Below, in pieces: positions 13,601 through 28,800 of a stretch of DNA of 64,000 nucleotides; the stretch's first letter is position 1; each line of letters opens with the position of its first letter. Source of the stretch: Branchiostoma floridae. Taxonomy: Eukaryota; Chordata; Leptocardii; Amphioxiformes; Branchiostomatidae. Both the position numbers and the translations under genes were made by a program. The stretch lies in the NCBI RefSeq assembly GCF_000003815.2, contig NC_049997.1, positions 1,243,493 to 1,307,492 of the forward strand, read 5' to 3'. The notes beneath the pieces are model-generated. The model was not told the origin of the DNA. It was given only the letters and a program-made list of their open reading frames with translations, and did no database searches.

Positions 13601-16600
13601 ACATGTGCAGCCATCAGCACAGCGCAAGTGTCAATTATGAGAGCCAAGTACTGCTCGTGAAATGGTGGGGGATAGGGGTCACCTCATACTTTCCCCCAAT
13701 GAAAGCAATCTTACCACTCTCTCCGACTTCGTGGATGAAGTAAACGAGGCTATCTGGGCCCAATATGCCTTAACAGCCTCACTCTTGGACCTTAAAAAAA
13801 AAAAGATAAAACTTCATTAGTACATGTAAAGCCGCAGGCACCCTTTCTACTTTGTGCAATCATGTAATATGGTAACTTTAACTCTCCTGATGGACGAACA
13901 TGGAACACACGAGCGATCGCTGTTTTTGTTTTTATACGAGGTATGATGCCTACCAGGACGTCAGTCAATTGGATTAAAAATTGACATTTAAATCCGCATA
14001 TCAAATTACCGATTAATATGTAAATCAATCGTTTGCCTGCTTTTTGCCTACCACTGCGTCACCGTGACATCATCGCAATCGCTCGTATTGTTCTGGACAA
14101 AAATTTTCCCATGATTGTACATGTATATCATGCACGGCTTGAAATACTCACCTGTGGCCTACAATTTGTAGTAAAGATATATATATTATATCCTTATTTC
14201 ATTAAAAGTAACTTGCAGTCTGGCAGGGTATAAGTGATACAGACTCAGCCTCAGGAATCCCGAATTATTGCAGAAACAGTAAAAACAAAAAGGATTTCGA
14301 GCCCACATTCAGTCTGGAGGAATAACAATTTGAAAATGCCAGCTTAAGTCCATCAATACCATTATATCCATGCAAATATTAGTCACATTAGTCAAACAGT
14401 AATGAACCCAGTGTTAGTATAAGCATAACACTAGAAGTATGTTTGTTAATATGGTTTATATTGTCACAACTGTGACGACAAAAACTTGTTTCAAACAAAA
14501 CTTTGAAAACGATCATCAAAAATGACTTCATACGTCAACTTACCAGCAGTTTGGACATGCTGCAAAAAAAGCTGTAGACTCATGCAGCCAAAACAAAATC
14601 TGCTGGGAGGGTTACACAATATCTGTCTTGTTACTCTTATTCATTTACTCTTACTAGTGTGCAACATCATTAAGAGCAAAACAGGTTAACAGTGAATAGT
14701 TAGTTAACAACAGAGCAAATTTATTTATTCATTTATCTATTAGAGTAAATGATTTTACCGGTATATCAAGTGTTACAAGTCATGTTTATCACTCCATCTA
14801 CTTATTTAGAGTAAATGATTTTAGATTAATTTTTTTTCATTCTATTGCATTATTTCCAATTCTGACCAATTCGTGCAAAGATGCGTCATGAGAGATTAAC
14901 AGTCTTGACTGTGGTGAGCTAAAGCACAACTAGATTACATTTCTAGTAGTCGCTGTCAATACACTCACATACAGCTAGGAAAACTGAGATTCAATTTTTT
15001 TCTTAAAGGATTACTCAAACAATGCCTCTTTGATCCTTGATACAACTACATGTTGTCAAGGAGGGATTCCGAGTGTGCTTTACATAATGAGTGTGATCCT
15101 GTGTGAGTGTGATAGGGGCATTTAAGTGTAGTGGTGTAACAGTTGCATGGTTTAAATCCCAGTACCAGGCTCCAATGTTGTGCTCTTGGGAAGGCCACAT
15201 TTTCCCCACTTAAGTCTCAAATGAAATTATTTAGCTTTGATTAATGTACTTCAGATGGGACATAAAATGTACATAGCCAACATATTATGTTAATTAGGAT
15301 TAGGTTATGACTCTTGACCTCCGGGTCATGCAGTGGCATGCTTCTTGTCTGCCATCTTTGTCTTCATTGTGAGCACGGTTAAAGATCGCATTAAACAGTA
15401 CCCGTGACGAGTCGTCTTTAGTGTCCGTAAACTGGCAACGGGCTATGTCAAGCTAATTTTGGATCCAGTGAAATAAAGTCAAGTCGAGTCATGTTTGGGC
15501 ACGCCTCAAGAATGTTAGGGAACCATCAAAGTCTTACTGATGAGTGTGGTCCATCCCGGTAAGAGTGGAAAAAATGTACCAGTCTGATCTACTGCAGACA
15601 GTACTTGCTGTTACAGTACAAAACTGGACAGGTTTGTGACCCTTTCAGGCACTTAACCGGTTAAACAAACCAACTAACAAACAAAAGCTGTGTTGGATGT
15701 GTGGGCTCTTTTCCTATTTTACATGCAGGTACCTGACGGATTCAACTTCAACCCCGACATTTTGTTCTTAATTACTGTTGACAAGCTTCATTACCTCCCA
15801 GAGCATGCTTTGCAGTGGCCTTAATGGAGGAAACGGGACTCTGTTGTACAGTAGTTGGCATCAGGTAAATGAATAAAAAAGCTTCCTCCCAAAGCTATCT
15901 TTTTTTATCCTAAGCATGCATGAAGCTGTTATAGTTAATATACACTCCACCAACAAGGTGGAAGACCTGTCATGAATATATCAGCCCCTGCTGGGTTACT
16001 TTGTCAGCGAGTAAGGCTATGGAGCACCTCCCAGTTCTTTCACTGAAATCACATTGCTCTTACCGCAACTATATCTACCCCCTCATCAAATAACTTAACT
16101 CAGCGGATGTTAGCCTTCAACAAAGAAAGCATGGCCTTTTTCTTTTAGCAGTACTACCTGTTTTGACGGGTTTTAAAGGCCAAGAAAATCAAATCGAAGA
16201 CATGTCTGTACAATTAACACCATTTTCATCCGACAAGCGCTGTTTTTCACTAAAGGTGTTTGAAATAGAACAATTTTTCTTTATCAAGGTGGCTTTAGGA
16301 CAAAGCTTTATGCACTTACATTGTGCATGTAGTAATTTTTCAATGTGTTTGCACAGGTGCACCCAGATATTAGTGTAGAGTTGCCATTAATCCACCACAT
16401 ATGCACATGTGCTGCATGTCAATATCTGACAATTATCATAATGGGCAACAACAAACGATAAACTAGATAGTGAGTGAATGTGGTTATGTAATGTATGTAT
16501 AATGAAGACAGATAGAACTAGACAGAAACATGGAATTTCTTGACATGGACTTAGTTTTAAGTATCATCAGAAAACATTTGTTGTGTTAAGTGAGCTAGAA

Positions 16601-16814
16601 TTTCAGATTCAAGCTTTGAAGAGTCTGAGACAGTAAACAATATTCTGCTTTCATTCATTTTATGTTGTGGACACAATTTTCTATGCAAGTAAATTCTGGG
16701 TTGGATGCACCTTATCCACAAAATGAATTTTGAGTCTTTTAAGTCTCAAGATCTCTTCCTCACCTCTTGCTCTTGTTGGGCCCCTTGGCCTCCCTCTCCC
16801 TCTCCTTCTGGCCA
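10624..16814 (-). CDS. Exons 21-22 of the TPR-like gene (AT-hook-like C-terminus)
   Basis: Exon 21 (16814-16764) in the required phase reads VARRRGRGRPRGPTRAR; RGRPRGP fits an AT-hook core for minor-groove binding of AT-rich DNA. Exon 22 (10670-10624) follows CTCATTACAG and reads GPASWKRVGGRMRRK then TAG. TPR proteins also end in an Arg/Gly-rich tail. The distance (6 kb) and small exon size make these the weaker part of the model. Confidence 0.45.
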
Positions 16815-19800
16815 CTAGATCTGAAGAACAAAGTGGTAAAGTCACATGTCAGAAAAGATAGAGGGAAACATTTTGCACTTTCTAGTCTCCTTTTTGTCTT
16901 GAGATCTGATTTTTGCTCATTATCTGTCAGTTTACTACTATTACTCAGACCCCTTCATGAAGCAAAAATGATTTTATCCATTTTGGTAAGCCAAAACGGA
17001 TAAATTTTTCATCATGCATGAGCGCTCCAAAACGGATTCCGAATAGAGTTCCTGAACATCCTGGGGAGGTGGTTTTGAATTCAGTTTCTTATATCTGGAT
17101 TTGCAAGTCATAATAAATGCAAAAGCACTGTGAACTGTGGGGTTATCGTTTGTGGCATCACTTGGCAAAAGTGGAAGGTGAATTAGGTGAAAATCCATTT
17201 CCATTTTTGTTATGGTTGCAAACTCAAGTTCTCCCTGGTTGACTGTGGAACTAAAAGTCCTGATATCTGTATGTGGGGTTGAGGGGGGGGGGGTTCACAT
17301 GAGGGAGGGGAGTGCCAGGAGATCCAGAGTAAACATGGGATATGGATGGAACCAGGATGTGTTCAGAGGTTTTTCCAAGGCCATGAAGGAGAGTGGTTTG
17401 AGCAAGATACAAAATGTAGCAGTGCAGTGATGATGATTAAACTACGAATTTGACTCAGAAGTACAGTGCAAACCTGTGTAGGATCACAGCAACCTATCGT
17501 ATTAACATGCCTTTTTCAAATAACTGAAACAGTTGGTGAATGCAAAGTTTACACCGTGAACGCAAAACGCAAATGTACTAGGTCTTACCTGGGGTATGGG
17601 GTGAGCTTGCATCGATATCCAACAGAGCTGAGAAAAAAAACACAAACTTGTAAAGAACGTCTCAACCTTGGCTGCAAGTTTCAAGCATTACAATGATTAA
17701 TTTTTTGTTGTCTGGATCACACTGAATTTCATTTAAATAATAGCACTGAAAAACACACTGCCGTATTTTCTCAAATAAAGTATGCACCCTAGGCTAATTA
17801 AAGTACGCACCCCTGATTTGGGGCAAGTCTCAGACAAATGTGTGGGGCTGAGTAAAATGGTAAAACTCAAATAACGTATGCACCACTTCTCGATCAATTT
17901 TGAATAGACCGTGAACTATATAAATTTGCGGTGGTTTTATGTTTGCAGTTTTCACGGTGGCCACTTTAACACGAAATAAAAACCAACGCAAACATTTTTC
18001 CATTATATTATTTTTACTACTCTTTGGTGCTACCGCAAACTTAAAACCACTGCAAACACTCCATTTCCCGGCTATAATGGACTGGGAGGAAACATTAAAT
18101 CTTTGATTATCATAGTAGGGAGGATTGAAACTCTTAACCTTCAGGCCGAATTAGTGTCAGGGTCAGACTCTGTTCACACATGATGAAAGAGTTTCGACTG
18201 AATGCAGAACAGGAACTGATCAATGGGGCATTCCAAAAAGGGGGTGATGTCATACCCCCTCAGTCCTGAGCCCTAACGCTTCACCCTCCCCCCCTAATAA
18301 GTGGGACCTAACCGAAGATGTCTACTCTACTCTACTCTACTCTACTCTAACGGAAGTCCTTAAAGTAATTTAAGTCCCAACAACTTCTACCAGTACCTTC
18401 TGTTCTGAAGTTTTTTTCATCCACCTAAGCCTTAATGTCCTAACCTAGTTCTCAACCCCCTTTAACAAGAGTCCTGTCTGCTTGTAAGTCCTGTCATCAC
18501 CCCCCTCTATTGGGGGGGGGGGGGCAGAGAAAAACACCTACATGTAAGAAGGAACTGTTTGCATACTAGTCAAAATGTAAGTTGAAAAGAGAACAAAACA
18601 TGTTTATGTAAGACTACATGTAACACACTTCCACAACCCCATATCTTTGCACTGTTATCATTTGCATAAATTATATAACTAGACCATCTCCTCCACCAAA
18701 CATTAGATGTATCTACTAATTAGCTTTAAATAGTGGGTAACAGTGAATGCAGCTGGTTTAAGTCCATATCATGAAACATGTATATCTAAACACAGTACTT
18801 GGACCAGTGCAGGTTAGGTGCACCAGAAATACCTGCACATCTTTTATTTTACCTGCACTAGCCTGCATATGTAGGTGGTATTTCGAGCCCTGAATTTGTA
18901 GGATTGTGTTTTACTAGCAACATGAAGACATTCAGCTTTCATCAAGGATGTGAAAATCAGGGCTCAACATTCATTTTTGGGATTAGGCGCACTGTTGCAC
19001 CCAACCTAGAAAATTTGGTGCCAAAATTTTTTGGGTGCACCACATAAAATAATTAAAAGTAGAATGTCAGAAAAACCTAATTTTGATGCACCCAAATTCC
19101 AACTTGAAATTCTTAAACAAGTACTACGAGAAACATTTTATTATCTTTCTAACACTTAGATGTCAAGAATATGGTGTATACCAGTATACTTTGATATCTT
19201 TACATATTACATAACCCTACAAACTATTTGGGTGCACCCACAGAAAAAAAATTGGGTGTACCTGGGCGCACATGCACCCAGTATATCGAGCCCTGGAAAA
19301 TGCAATCTTTACAACTGCTTCAAAAGATAGCTAAGGATGTTATGCAGAATAAACTTTGAATTATTTACAACCAATGTCCCACCTTCATCCTCCTTCTCCT
19401 CATCTTCTTCCTCCCTCTCCTCATCTTCATCCTCCTTCTCATCTTCATCCTCTTTCTCCTCTTCTTCATCCTCCATCTTCTCCTCCTCCTCTTCCTCCTC
19501 CTCCTCTTCATCTTCATCTGCCTCCTCCCCATTATCATCATCACTTAATACACTGACAACATTTTCTTCTCCTGCAGGGGGAACAAATGGTACAAATGTA
19601 TGCTCATTTGAGAAAATACATGCAAGTCCCTTAGCACCCCATAGATGTACTTACCTGGGGAAAGTGTCCTTTCCTCATCCAACAAATATATTAAGTATAG
19701 AATGTTGAATTTTAAATTTTGGGTCACTGAAAAGGTTTGGGCCAGTGGGAATGTCTAAATAGTGACACTGTACTAAATGCCTTATATGGCACCATGATTT

Positions 19801-22800
19801 CACAATCATATATTTTTTTATACTTTAATCAACAGAAAGCTACAATCCGATAGAAAAATGCAAGACAAGAAAAGATCATGTACCTAAGAATTGAGGGAAC
19901 GCAAACTGCATCCTCTCCATCCGCCTGATTGTTCCTGAGGAATAGACATTGCTAAATGATTAAGATCTGTTTAAGATTCTATCTATTGTATAATGTCATC
20001 ACTCATAACTTATAACTGTTACAGAAGCTAAACAATGTCTTTTTTGTTTAATATGTCTTCAATATCATATGACCGACACAACAACTACAAAATTATGCAT
20101 GTTAGTTCTTGATAAAACCTTCTTGGTCTTTAATAAATCACTTTGGAAACAATCTTCAAGAAAGAAAAGGAGTTGATAATCTACAGCTATATGCATGGGG
20201 CTTTCATCACCACACTGTTGGGAAATTGCATTGGCTTCAACAACACAGCAGTTAACAAGATATGAAAACTAGACAATGAACAAAAGAGCAGGTACCGATA
20301 CAGGATGCAAATAAGCACAAGCTAATGAAGTTAAGTACATGGAAATTAATATAAGCATACAAGCGCATATGCATGATGTACATTCACCTCAAATAGTAAC
20401 ACTGTTATACATTTGTACACGCCTATGGCTATACCCCACTGCATAGAAAATGAGTGGATTAGTAATCTTACAGACTCATATAAAGAATTTGACATACCCC
20501 TGTCCTCGACCAGCCCTAAACTCCAGTCTAAAATGTCACAGTCCTCCCCCATGGACTTGTACCTCTCTGCAAACTGAAACAGTGATGACATTGACACTGG
20601 AATCAAACTGATATTATATGACAATGCAATTCAATTCACACAGTGTGTCTGAGATGCAACACTTTTAAATGGAGGATGTCTGCATAATGATATCCATCTT
20701 AATGGGATATCAACTTGATTAAATTCTACTGTTTTCATTAAATTTCAACTAAATCTGCATACATTGTGTACTGTGTAACCTACATGTACACTGTAGAACA
20801 GGTATCCATGATAAGACTGTATTGTACTAAAGCTAGCTAAGTTAAAGTTGCCATGATAATACATCACATTGTGATGCGTCGGCCCGGCACTCATCTCCGT
20901 TTTATAGCCCTGGGGTCACACATACATTTCGTAGGTCACTACTCCAGGGGGCTTAGTCCACTGGCAGAGCTCAAAATACTGGGTGCATGTGCACCCAGGT
21001 GCACCCAAAATTGGAGCTGTGCACCCAATTATTTTCTGTGGGTGCATAGGGTGCACCCAAATATTTTCTTGCGTTTATATAAAAAGATTATGTAAAGATA
21101 TCAAAGTATACTAGTATACATCATATCATCATATTCTTGACATCTAAGTGTTAGAAAAGATAATAAAAATGTCTGTCATGGTACATGTTTAAGAATTTGA
21201 TAATTGTAACTAAGTTTTATTATTTGGATATTATTTGAATTTAAGTGGTGCATGCAAAAACTTTTTGGTGCACCCAATTTTTTGAGCTGGGTGCACCAGT
21301 GCACCTAATCCCAAAATTGAATTTCAAGCCCTGACTGGTAATTGAAGTGTGTTAAGCTTCCATACTCTTCCTCTTAGCAGAGAAAGAATATGTACCATTT
21401 TTGTAGTCTTTGGTATGACCTAGCCACAGCATCTGGTCTTCCTTGGTGGTCTCCCATCCAAGTAATGACCGGACTACACGTTGCTTAACTTTCGAGGTCA
21501 GAGGAATTGGGTGTATAATCAACGCGCCATGGCTGTAGCTCATGCTGTGTTGTACTAGGCATCATAAAATGAAGTTCTGACTGTGCCACTGTACATTTTG
21601 TATATCACTAAGGATAAAAAATGTACCAATATCTAAGTATGTTATTGTGTAACATTACAGGGTAGAGGTAACGTAATATATATTACCTTTGCAAATCCAC
21701 GAATCCTCGATTCGTTTCTTTTCCTGATCTCTGCAACACAATTACAAAAAAAAAGACTTAAATCATTCAAACAACCGGACAACACTGACAGCAACTGAAG
21801 ATTTTCATAATCTCCAAGCAGATCCTACAATGGCATAGGATAGTACCAAACTGGCCAAGGAGTGTAGTCAGCCAAGAGGTGTCCATTTGCCATGTAGAAG
21901 TAGCAAAACACACTCCTAAGCCGGCTTCACTCCTCTAGCAACTTTGGATACTATCTTATGCCCCCGTATGATTTGCTTGGAGATTAGATTTTCAAAACTT
22001 GCTGCCAGTTTAATCTGTGAATGGGTGTGTCTGATCATCTAATAAGGCATCCTACCAAAAATTCACTATACTTTTAATTATCTAATTATCAGATAGTAGA
22101 ACAGTCTCTTCCTGCCCAGAATAATTATTTCATTGCAGTTCCACACCCAAAGAATAATGAAATGTCCCAACTCTTAAACCTGCCATAATTCATGTATAAG
22201 TTTGTGCACAAGTGTTCAACACTATAATTCCAGAGCAGGTACATCTGAAAGATAACAAGATCTTAACAGGAAAAATTGATTCTAGACAGAAAATTGAAGT
22301 CTTACCCTCCTCCTCCTCCCTCATCCTTTGATAAGCTGTCAGTGTCTCCAGCTAGGAAAATAAAGTTACCAAAGAAGTTAATTTTGTAACCTATAGCTAT
22401 GTAATATCATCATGTTTTTATAGCTGAAAATACAGAGTGCCCGCTGCATCATAGCAAGGAAGTTGAACTGAAACTACCTTTAGTCATAGGGAAAATATAG
22501 GACTGCAATCTGATGTAGAGACTAGCATTTTGTCAAAAGATTGACGAAGAGAACGCGGAGCAAAATACTGTCCGTTTTCTTGAGCACCATCTCTCACATC
22601 TGCCTACTGTTGACACACAATATACTATAAATGCATTTAAGTTCACGGAGATTTAATTCCGCGGTAGCGGGAAAATGAACTTTTCGCGGTGGTTTTAATT
22701 TTGCAGTAGCACCATTCACTGTACGTTAAGTCTCTTACAGTAACTGTTATGGAAAAATATTCGCGGAGCAGCAGCCGCCGCGAACATTAATAAAACCACC

Positions 22801-25800
22801 GGGAAAGTTTCTGCATTTACAGTAGTATAAAATAACCTATGTATGTCCAGATATAACCTCCTTGACTGGATGTACTAAATTTCTGTACTCGGTTATAATT
22901 CTTGATTGTACAAACGAGGAGGTTAAAATTCCTATTTTCAACCTCATTGTTTGTACTGATCTTTAAGCTGTTGATAATCACAGCGGCATGTTTTACATCT
23001 TTCTGGGCAGGTATTATTTTATTGTGAAATATGGGTAATCATGACTCAAACATGACTCTGAAAGCATTTCTCCTCGCACAACTATAAGGCCAAACTTTGG
23101 GCCACTTGAAACATAACATTTCTGGCAAAAGTTATTACCATTATGATAATGACTTGTTGGCTTATAATGATACCATGTTTTGCAAATTCTAGCTTAAAAT
23201 TTATTGTCTATATTTTCCAAATCTTGGTTCTTTTTGAACTCTTGCATAAGATTTGGAGTCTTCTGTATCCTAAGTTATCACAGATGCTAATGAAGTCATG
23301 ATGTAATGTCTATGATATAACACTACATTACCTTTGCCCTTTTAGGAGGAGGGGGTGGATCTGGAATGGGCACTTTCCGCTTCCTAGTGTAGGCCGAGTC
23401 TGGTATGGAGGAACAACCCGGCTGACGCTCATCATAGGGGTGGGGACGGTTGGCAGTCTGTTCCACAGGGGTTGGGGTATGATTAACAGGGGGTAAGTTA
23501 TTCTGTCATATTCTATGTTAACATTGCCTATAATCTTAACTTGAAAGTTCATTTTGTATCATGCTAGGGAAGTTGAACTGTAATTTCCAACACAAACACT
23601 TAGTGGACTTACCCAAATTGTCGACTTATCAGCTCCAGTCCTTGTCAAGGAATAAACAATCCACTGCTTCTGTGATGTTACAGTATGCAGATGGCACACG
23701 TGATCTGGCGAGCAGTGGATTGTTAGTTGCAGGAAGTCTATAGCGCCCACTGCCTCTGTATAGGGATGGTTGTTAATCTCTGAGGTACATGTAGATGGCT
23801 TTTTTTATCTGTCTAGTAGCAGAAAAGTCTGGTACTCAGTCTAGGATTTTCACTTTGTCCAGTGTGACTCTACTGTGTTGAGAAACTTCTGAGGTTGTTG
23901 AAGTCAGGTGTTTGTGCTTATGAAACCTGGTTTTAAGTTATCTCTCAGTCTCCTTAATGTAGGTCTCTTTGCACAGGTCTATGATGCTGTTTTGACCTTG
24001 GCACTTTGTTTGATACACAACACTACACTTGTTTTCACTCGGGATTTTGTCTTTGGTGCTACCAGGATGTTGAGACTTCTGGACAGCCTGAAGCAGGTTT
24101 TAATCATGTGACCTGAAAATCCTTCAAAGCCCTACTGACACCCCTTTCATGTAAGGAAGCACAGACCTTTCACATAAGGATTTGCAAAACAATTTTTGAG
24201 CACAAACACTTGAATCAACCTCAGAAGTTTCTTAACACAGACATATAAAGAGTCAGTTGAACACTCGGTCACACTGTACAAAGTGAAAATCTTCAAGGAC
24301 ATAGAACCAGACTTTTTTGCTAGAGGGATCAAAGATTCCATCTACATCAGAGCTAAATTATATTAACCATTCCTAGAGATGGTGGGCCATAGACATCCTG
24401 CAACTTACATGTCACGATCCACTACTCACCGAGTCACATGTACTCTCTACATAACATGACATCCTGAAGCAGTGGATAGTTCATTGCTTGACAAAGACTA
24501 TTTTTTTCAGTAAACACAAAACACATCTAGACAGAACTCCCTTAAAGCAACATCAGACTGGTAGAAACCAACTGCAATGTCACAGGTATAGCAGGGCAGA
24601 TAATATACCCATGTCTGGAACATCTGTATCTATATCGCTGGTATAACCGCCGTTCGGCGTAACACACCAGTGCGGTACATCTCTGAGTACATTCTGGACA
24701 GGGGTATATTCTGGCCTGCTATACCTGTGCTGATGCTGAAAACACAACATGTACCATTTGCTCGGAAAGTGTACAATCCATAATAGGTATGTTGGTCACA
24801 GAGTGATTCCAGGGCTCGAAATACATTTCCTGCATACCTGCACTGGTGCAGGTAACATTGAAAATTACCTGCACCAGACAAATTTTACCTGCACCACTCT
24901 AAATTTAGAAAGTATGGATCATACTAAAATCATTGAGGAATAATTTTTATGTTTCTTTTATTCTTAATAGTTAGGTAACATTCAAAGCAGCTAATAACAA
25001 TCCACATACACCTACACCTTAGGACATTTATGTATAAACCCCAGTACATGGACCGGTGCAGGTTAGGTGCAGGTAGACACCAGAAATACCTGCACAGCTC
25101 CAGTTTTACCTGCACTAACCTGCATATGCAGGTGGTATTTCCAGCCCTGGACTCCCTATGTCAGTGAACCTTTAACGGTAGTTCACCTTTATCTGCAGAG
25201 TAACCTATATTTGTTGTGTTTACCCACATGGTATTTGGGGATATCAAGTCGATGGTTTCAACTTGTAATAATTGTTCAAACTATTGTAGTTTGAAACTAT
25301 CGTCCGTCGACTTCCTATCCCTAAATACCCATTTTTGAAAGCAACAGATATACGTTACCCTTTGGATAAAGGGGAAGTAGCGTTACATAGAAAGAGCTGT
25401 AAGACTTCTCGGGGACTGACCTCTTCTACACCTTCCTTCATTCCATCAGCCACTCCACCTGACAGTGAAACATGGATAATCAGTTTATAATAGACAACAT
25501 ATGACTTGCCGGCAACATGTATATTTAGTCTTTTATACATTAAGAAGACCTAAAATGACAGCTGAGGACTGTGGTGCGTACCGGTTCGCCGAACCGGACT
25601 TGGACTTGCTATAACTTTCGGTTCAAGTCCGGTTAAAACCGGAACGTAGAAAACCGTTTTTTTGGAAAACCGGAAATCTATTACTTGTTGTATATTAGTG
25701 TCATCTAAAAAACGCTAGATACCTATGTTACTTTATTAACTGCAGCCAACGGGCCCCAAAATAACTGTTTGCGAAAATAGATTGTCCTACCACCATGAGC

Positions 25801-28800
25801 GGGCCATTAGCACATGGTCGCGCCACCGTCCGCACAGAAACTTTCTTTCAAAATCCGGCAACGCGGTTTGTCGCTTGTCGGGCTACTTCACTAAAAGCAT
25901 GGGCTAGCAGTTTGTTAAAAAGAAACACAGACACCTTTATTTAAATAAATATTATGAAGTCTTAAACTTATTTTATATTTCTCTTCTTTAAATCTGTAAC
26001 GAATAAGCGTACAATTTATTTGTAAGGTTAAATGTAGAGAATAATGAAACCGCACGCATCGCTTCTACCCGCATTACAGTAGGCTATCCCAATGACCCGT
26101 ATTGACCTCAGTCGCAAACGCCATGCTGAAATTTCGGGCCGTCAAAACACAAGCCGAAAAGGCCATATTCTACCGTGATTTCCCGACAATTATCATTGAA
26201 AATCGATGTTGCTACACCTTTGAAAATGACACTGTCGTCTTCGGCAATATTTTTATCGCATGCGGCCCGATCGAGGGGTGGTCGCAGCCGCCGGATACGC
26301 TAGCTAGGGGACCTCGTATAGGGCAAGTCGCTTAATGCTTGTGTTGATGCAGAAAAATTTGGCGGCCGTCAAAAAACGGACTTATAAGTCCGGACCTGAA
26401 CCGGAATCTCTGGACTCGAGTCCGGACCTGAACCGGAATGTGAGCTCTGGTACGCACCACTAGCTGAGGATGTCTAAATATCCTTAATAATCAATCATAT
26501 ATATCTGCTTACTATTCAAAACCTTTGTTGCGTCGATGTAGGTTAGACATCCAGGTTATAAGATACACCCAAATGTAGTTACTCAAACAACTGGATATGG
26601 TTTTGGAAACGGTCAGACGTTTCGGATAGAATCCACTATCCTTCGTCAGTGACACTGATATCCCTAAATACCCATTTTTGAAAGCAACGGATATAGGTTA
26701 CCCCTCGGATAAAGGGGAAGTAGCGTTACTGACAAAGGATAGTGGGGAAGTAGTGTCACTGACGAAGGATAGTGGCCTCTGTGAAAATTCAAGCGTCTCA
26801 GACGGCGAAACGCCGTTTGCGACAACCGTCCAAGGCGTCTTAAATTGTTGGGACGCTTTGGACGGTTACGGCGGCGGACGGCATGGGACGGGCTTTTGAA
26901 CGCCCGACGAAACGTCCAAGACGGTCCGAACGGCATTACAAATGCTTGGACGCGTCTAGATTGGCACTTTAGACGCGTCCGGTCGGACGTTCGGGACGTC
27001 CGAGACGGCGTCTGAAAGCGGGCAGCCGGACGCTCCCGCGCTCCGTCGGGCGGGCCCCCCGCTGGGAACAGACGTCTCTGCGGACGGACCAGACGCCGAT
27101 TGCGACGGACGTAAATGACGTAATCCAGGCTGCTGGGACGGATCGGACGCCGATTGCGACGGGCATAAACGGCGTAATCAAGGCCGCTGGTACGGGCGGT
27201 AGCCTCCACCACGCCTTCCCACGGGGGGGTACAGATTGTAAAATTCGACAGAAAATGGAATGAAAGGCCAAGAGGCAGTCATCGCTATATTATTAAAGGT
27301 TAATATCTGGGCCAAACTCCTAGCAAAATATTTTTTCTTCAAGACACAGTTTTAGTTAGTCAGGCAGTACGGTAGAAACTCATAACGGGCCGGTGCATTT
27401 AATTTGGAACGTGCGTAGACGGCTGCCCGGACGCCGTTTCTGACGCCGTCCGGTCACGGCTATAATTTTATGGCCTGTTGGGACAAGCGTTGCCACATAC
27501 CAAACAAACAAATATTCAGCCTGAGGCAGTGGAAGACCACCCACGACCGGGCCGTCAGGTTTAGTTAAAATCAAACGCAACTTGAACAAATTTCTTCGTA
27601 AATTCAGACATACTTCGCGGCGTTTGATAAACTTTGCTACATGTATGAAATTCAATCCGACCTTCAATCGTGTCCGCGGCTCTTTGTGCCGCCGTGCCGC
27701 CCGCACTGTCACACGTCAGATAATGGACGAGCCCACATAACATCAAGGGTGAATACAGGACGTTTTATAATTCTCTATCGTACATTTTAATCGCAATAGT
27801 CTTAATTAAAGACTGGATACATTGTAAATGTGCAATACATTTTCTACAAAGCTCATATGTCATTTTTATTTCGCGGTAGCGAAACAAATTCGTCCGTTTC
27901 ATAAGTTCCCAACCCCTAGTAGTTGGGAGGGCCGATTTCATTGACGGCAAAATCGGTAGGTGCTATCTCATTATCTGTTGTCTAAATCATTATCATTATC
28001 ATTCTTAATCGAAACCACAGATATTTTTTACAAGTATTTTACATCGTGTTCATAAGTCTTTTTATGTTGTGGCATCAAAGTAAGATCCTAAATCTTATCA
28101 TTCCTTTGCGTATGTGGGGAGGGCACCGAAACTTTGCAACCGTCGTCGGCAAACTTTGCAACAACATGTTGTACAAAAATAAGAATAAAATGAGTATTCA
28201 CTTACCGGCGACAGCAAAGTATCGACAGTCAGCTAACGGAAGGACGCTGCTTCTTTTGACGGCATCTGTGATTTCTCCTGTCCGTTACGTTTCACAGTTG
28301 CTTCAGGTAAGTAGTATGATTTATCCCCCTTGTCGGCCTACGACAAATAATTTTTGAACATTCTTTTTTAGTATAAATAACGAATAAAGTCATCGCCGTA
28401 AACCCAACCTCAGCACAATGTCGTAGAAACATCAACTGCTACTTCTAGACGTGATGTCCTTGGTCTAAAAGTAAGCAAAATTTTAACAAACAGACATAAA
28501 ATCCACAGAAATAGTCACCTTCTGAACATATGTCCTGCAACCGCCGGATTGTTCAACGGTCTGAAATTCGAATTCACCCGCTGAAATAGGCACATGTGCA
28601 GAAGTTAAAACGTCATGTTTCCCGTGGGGATAAGGACAGACGCAAGCCGTCTGAGGGCGTCGGGTTCCTAAGTATTTTATAGCCCCATCAGTGGCCGTCT
28701 CAGACGGCCGTCTCAGACGTCTTTCAGCCGTCTGGGCGTCCAACAAAAAAACTGACAGAACGGCCCGGACGCTCACGATGTGTTCGCGGCCGTTTCTGAC

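Noticed and set aside
19337..19708. Plus-strand Ser/Pro-rich frames
   Set aside because: They are the antisense of the Glu/Asp run in exon 20 of the minus-strand gene.
26664..27271. Minus-strand frames of 182 and 100 codons
   Set aside because: GC-rich subterminal repeats of the inner transposon at 26776-28900; biased Arg/Pro composition and no domain.
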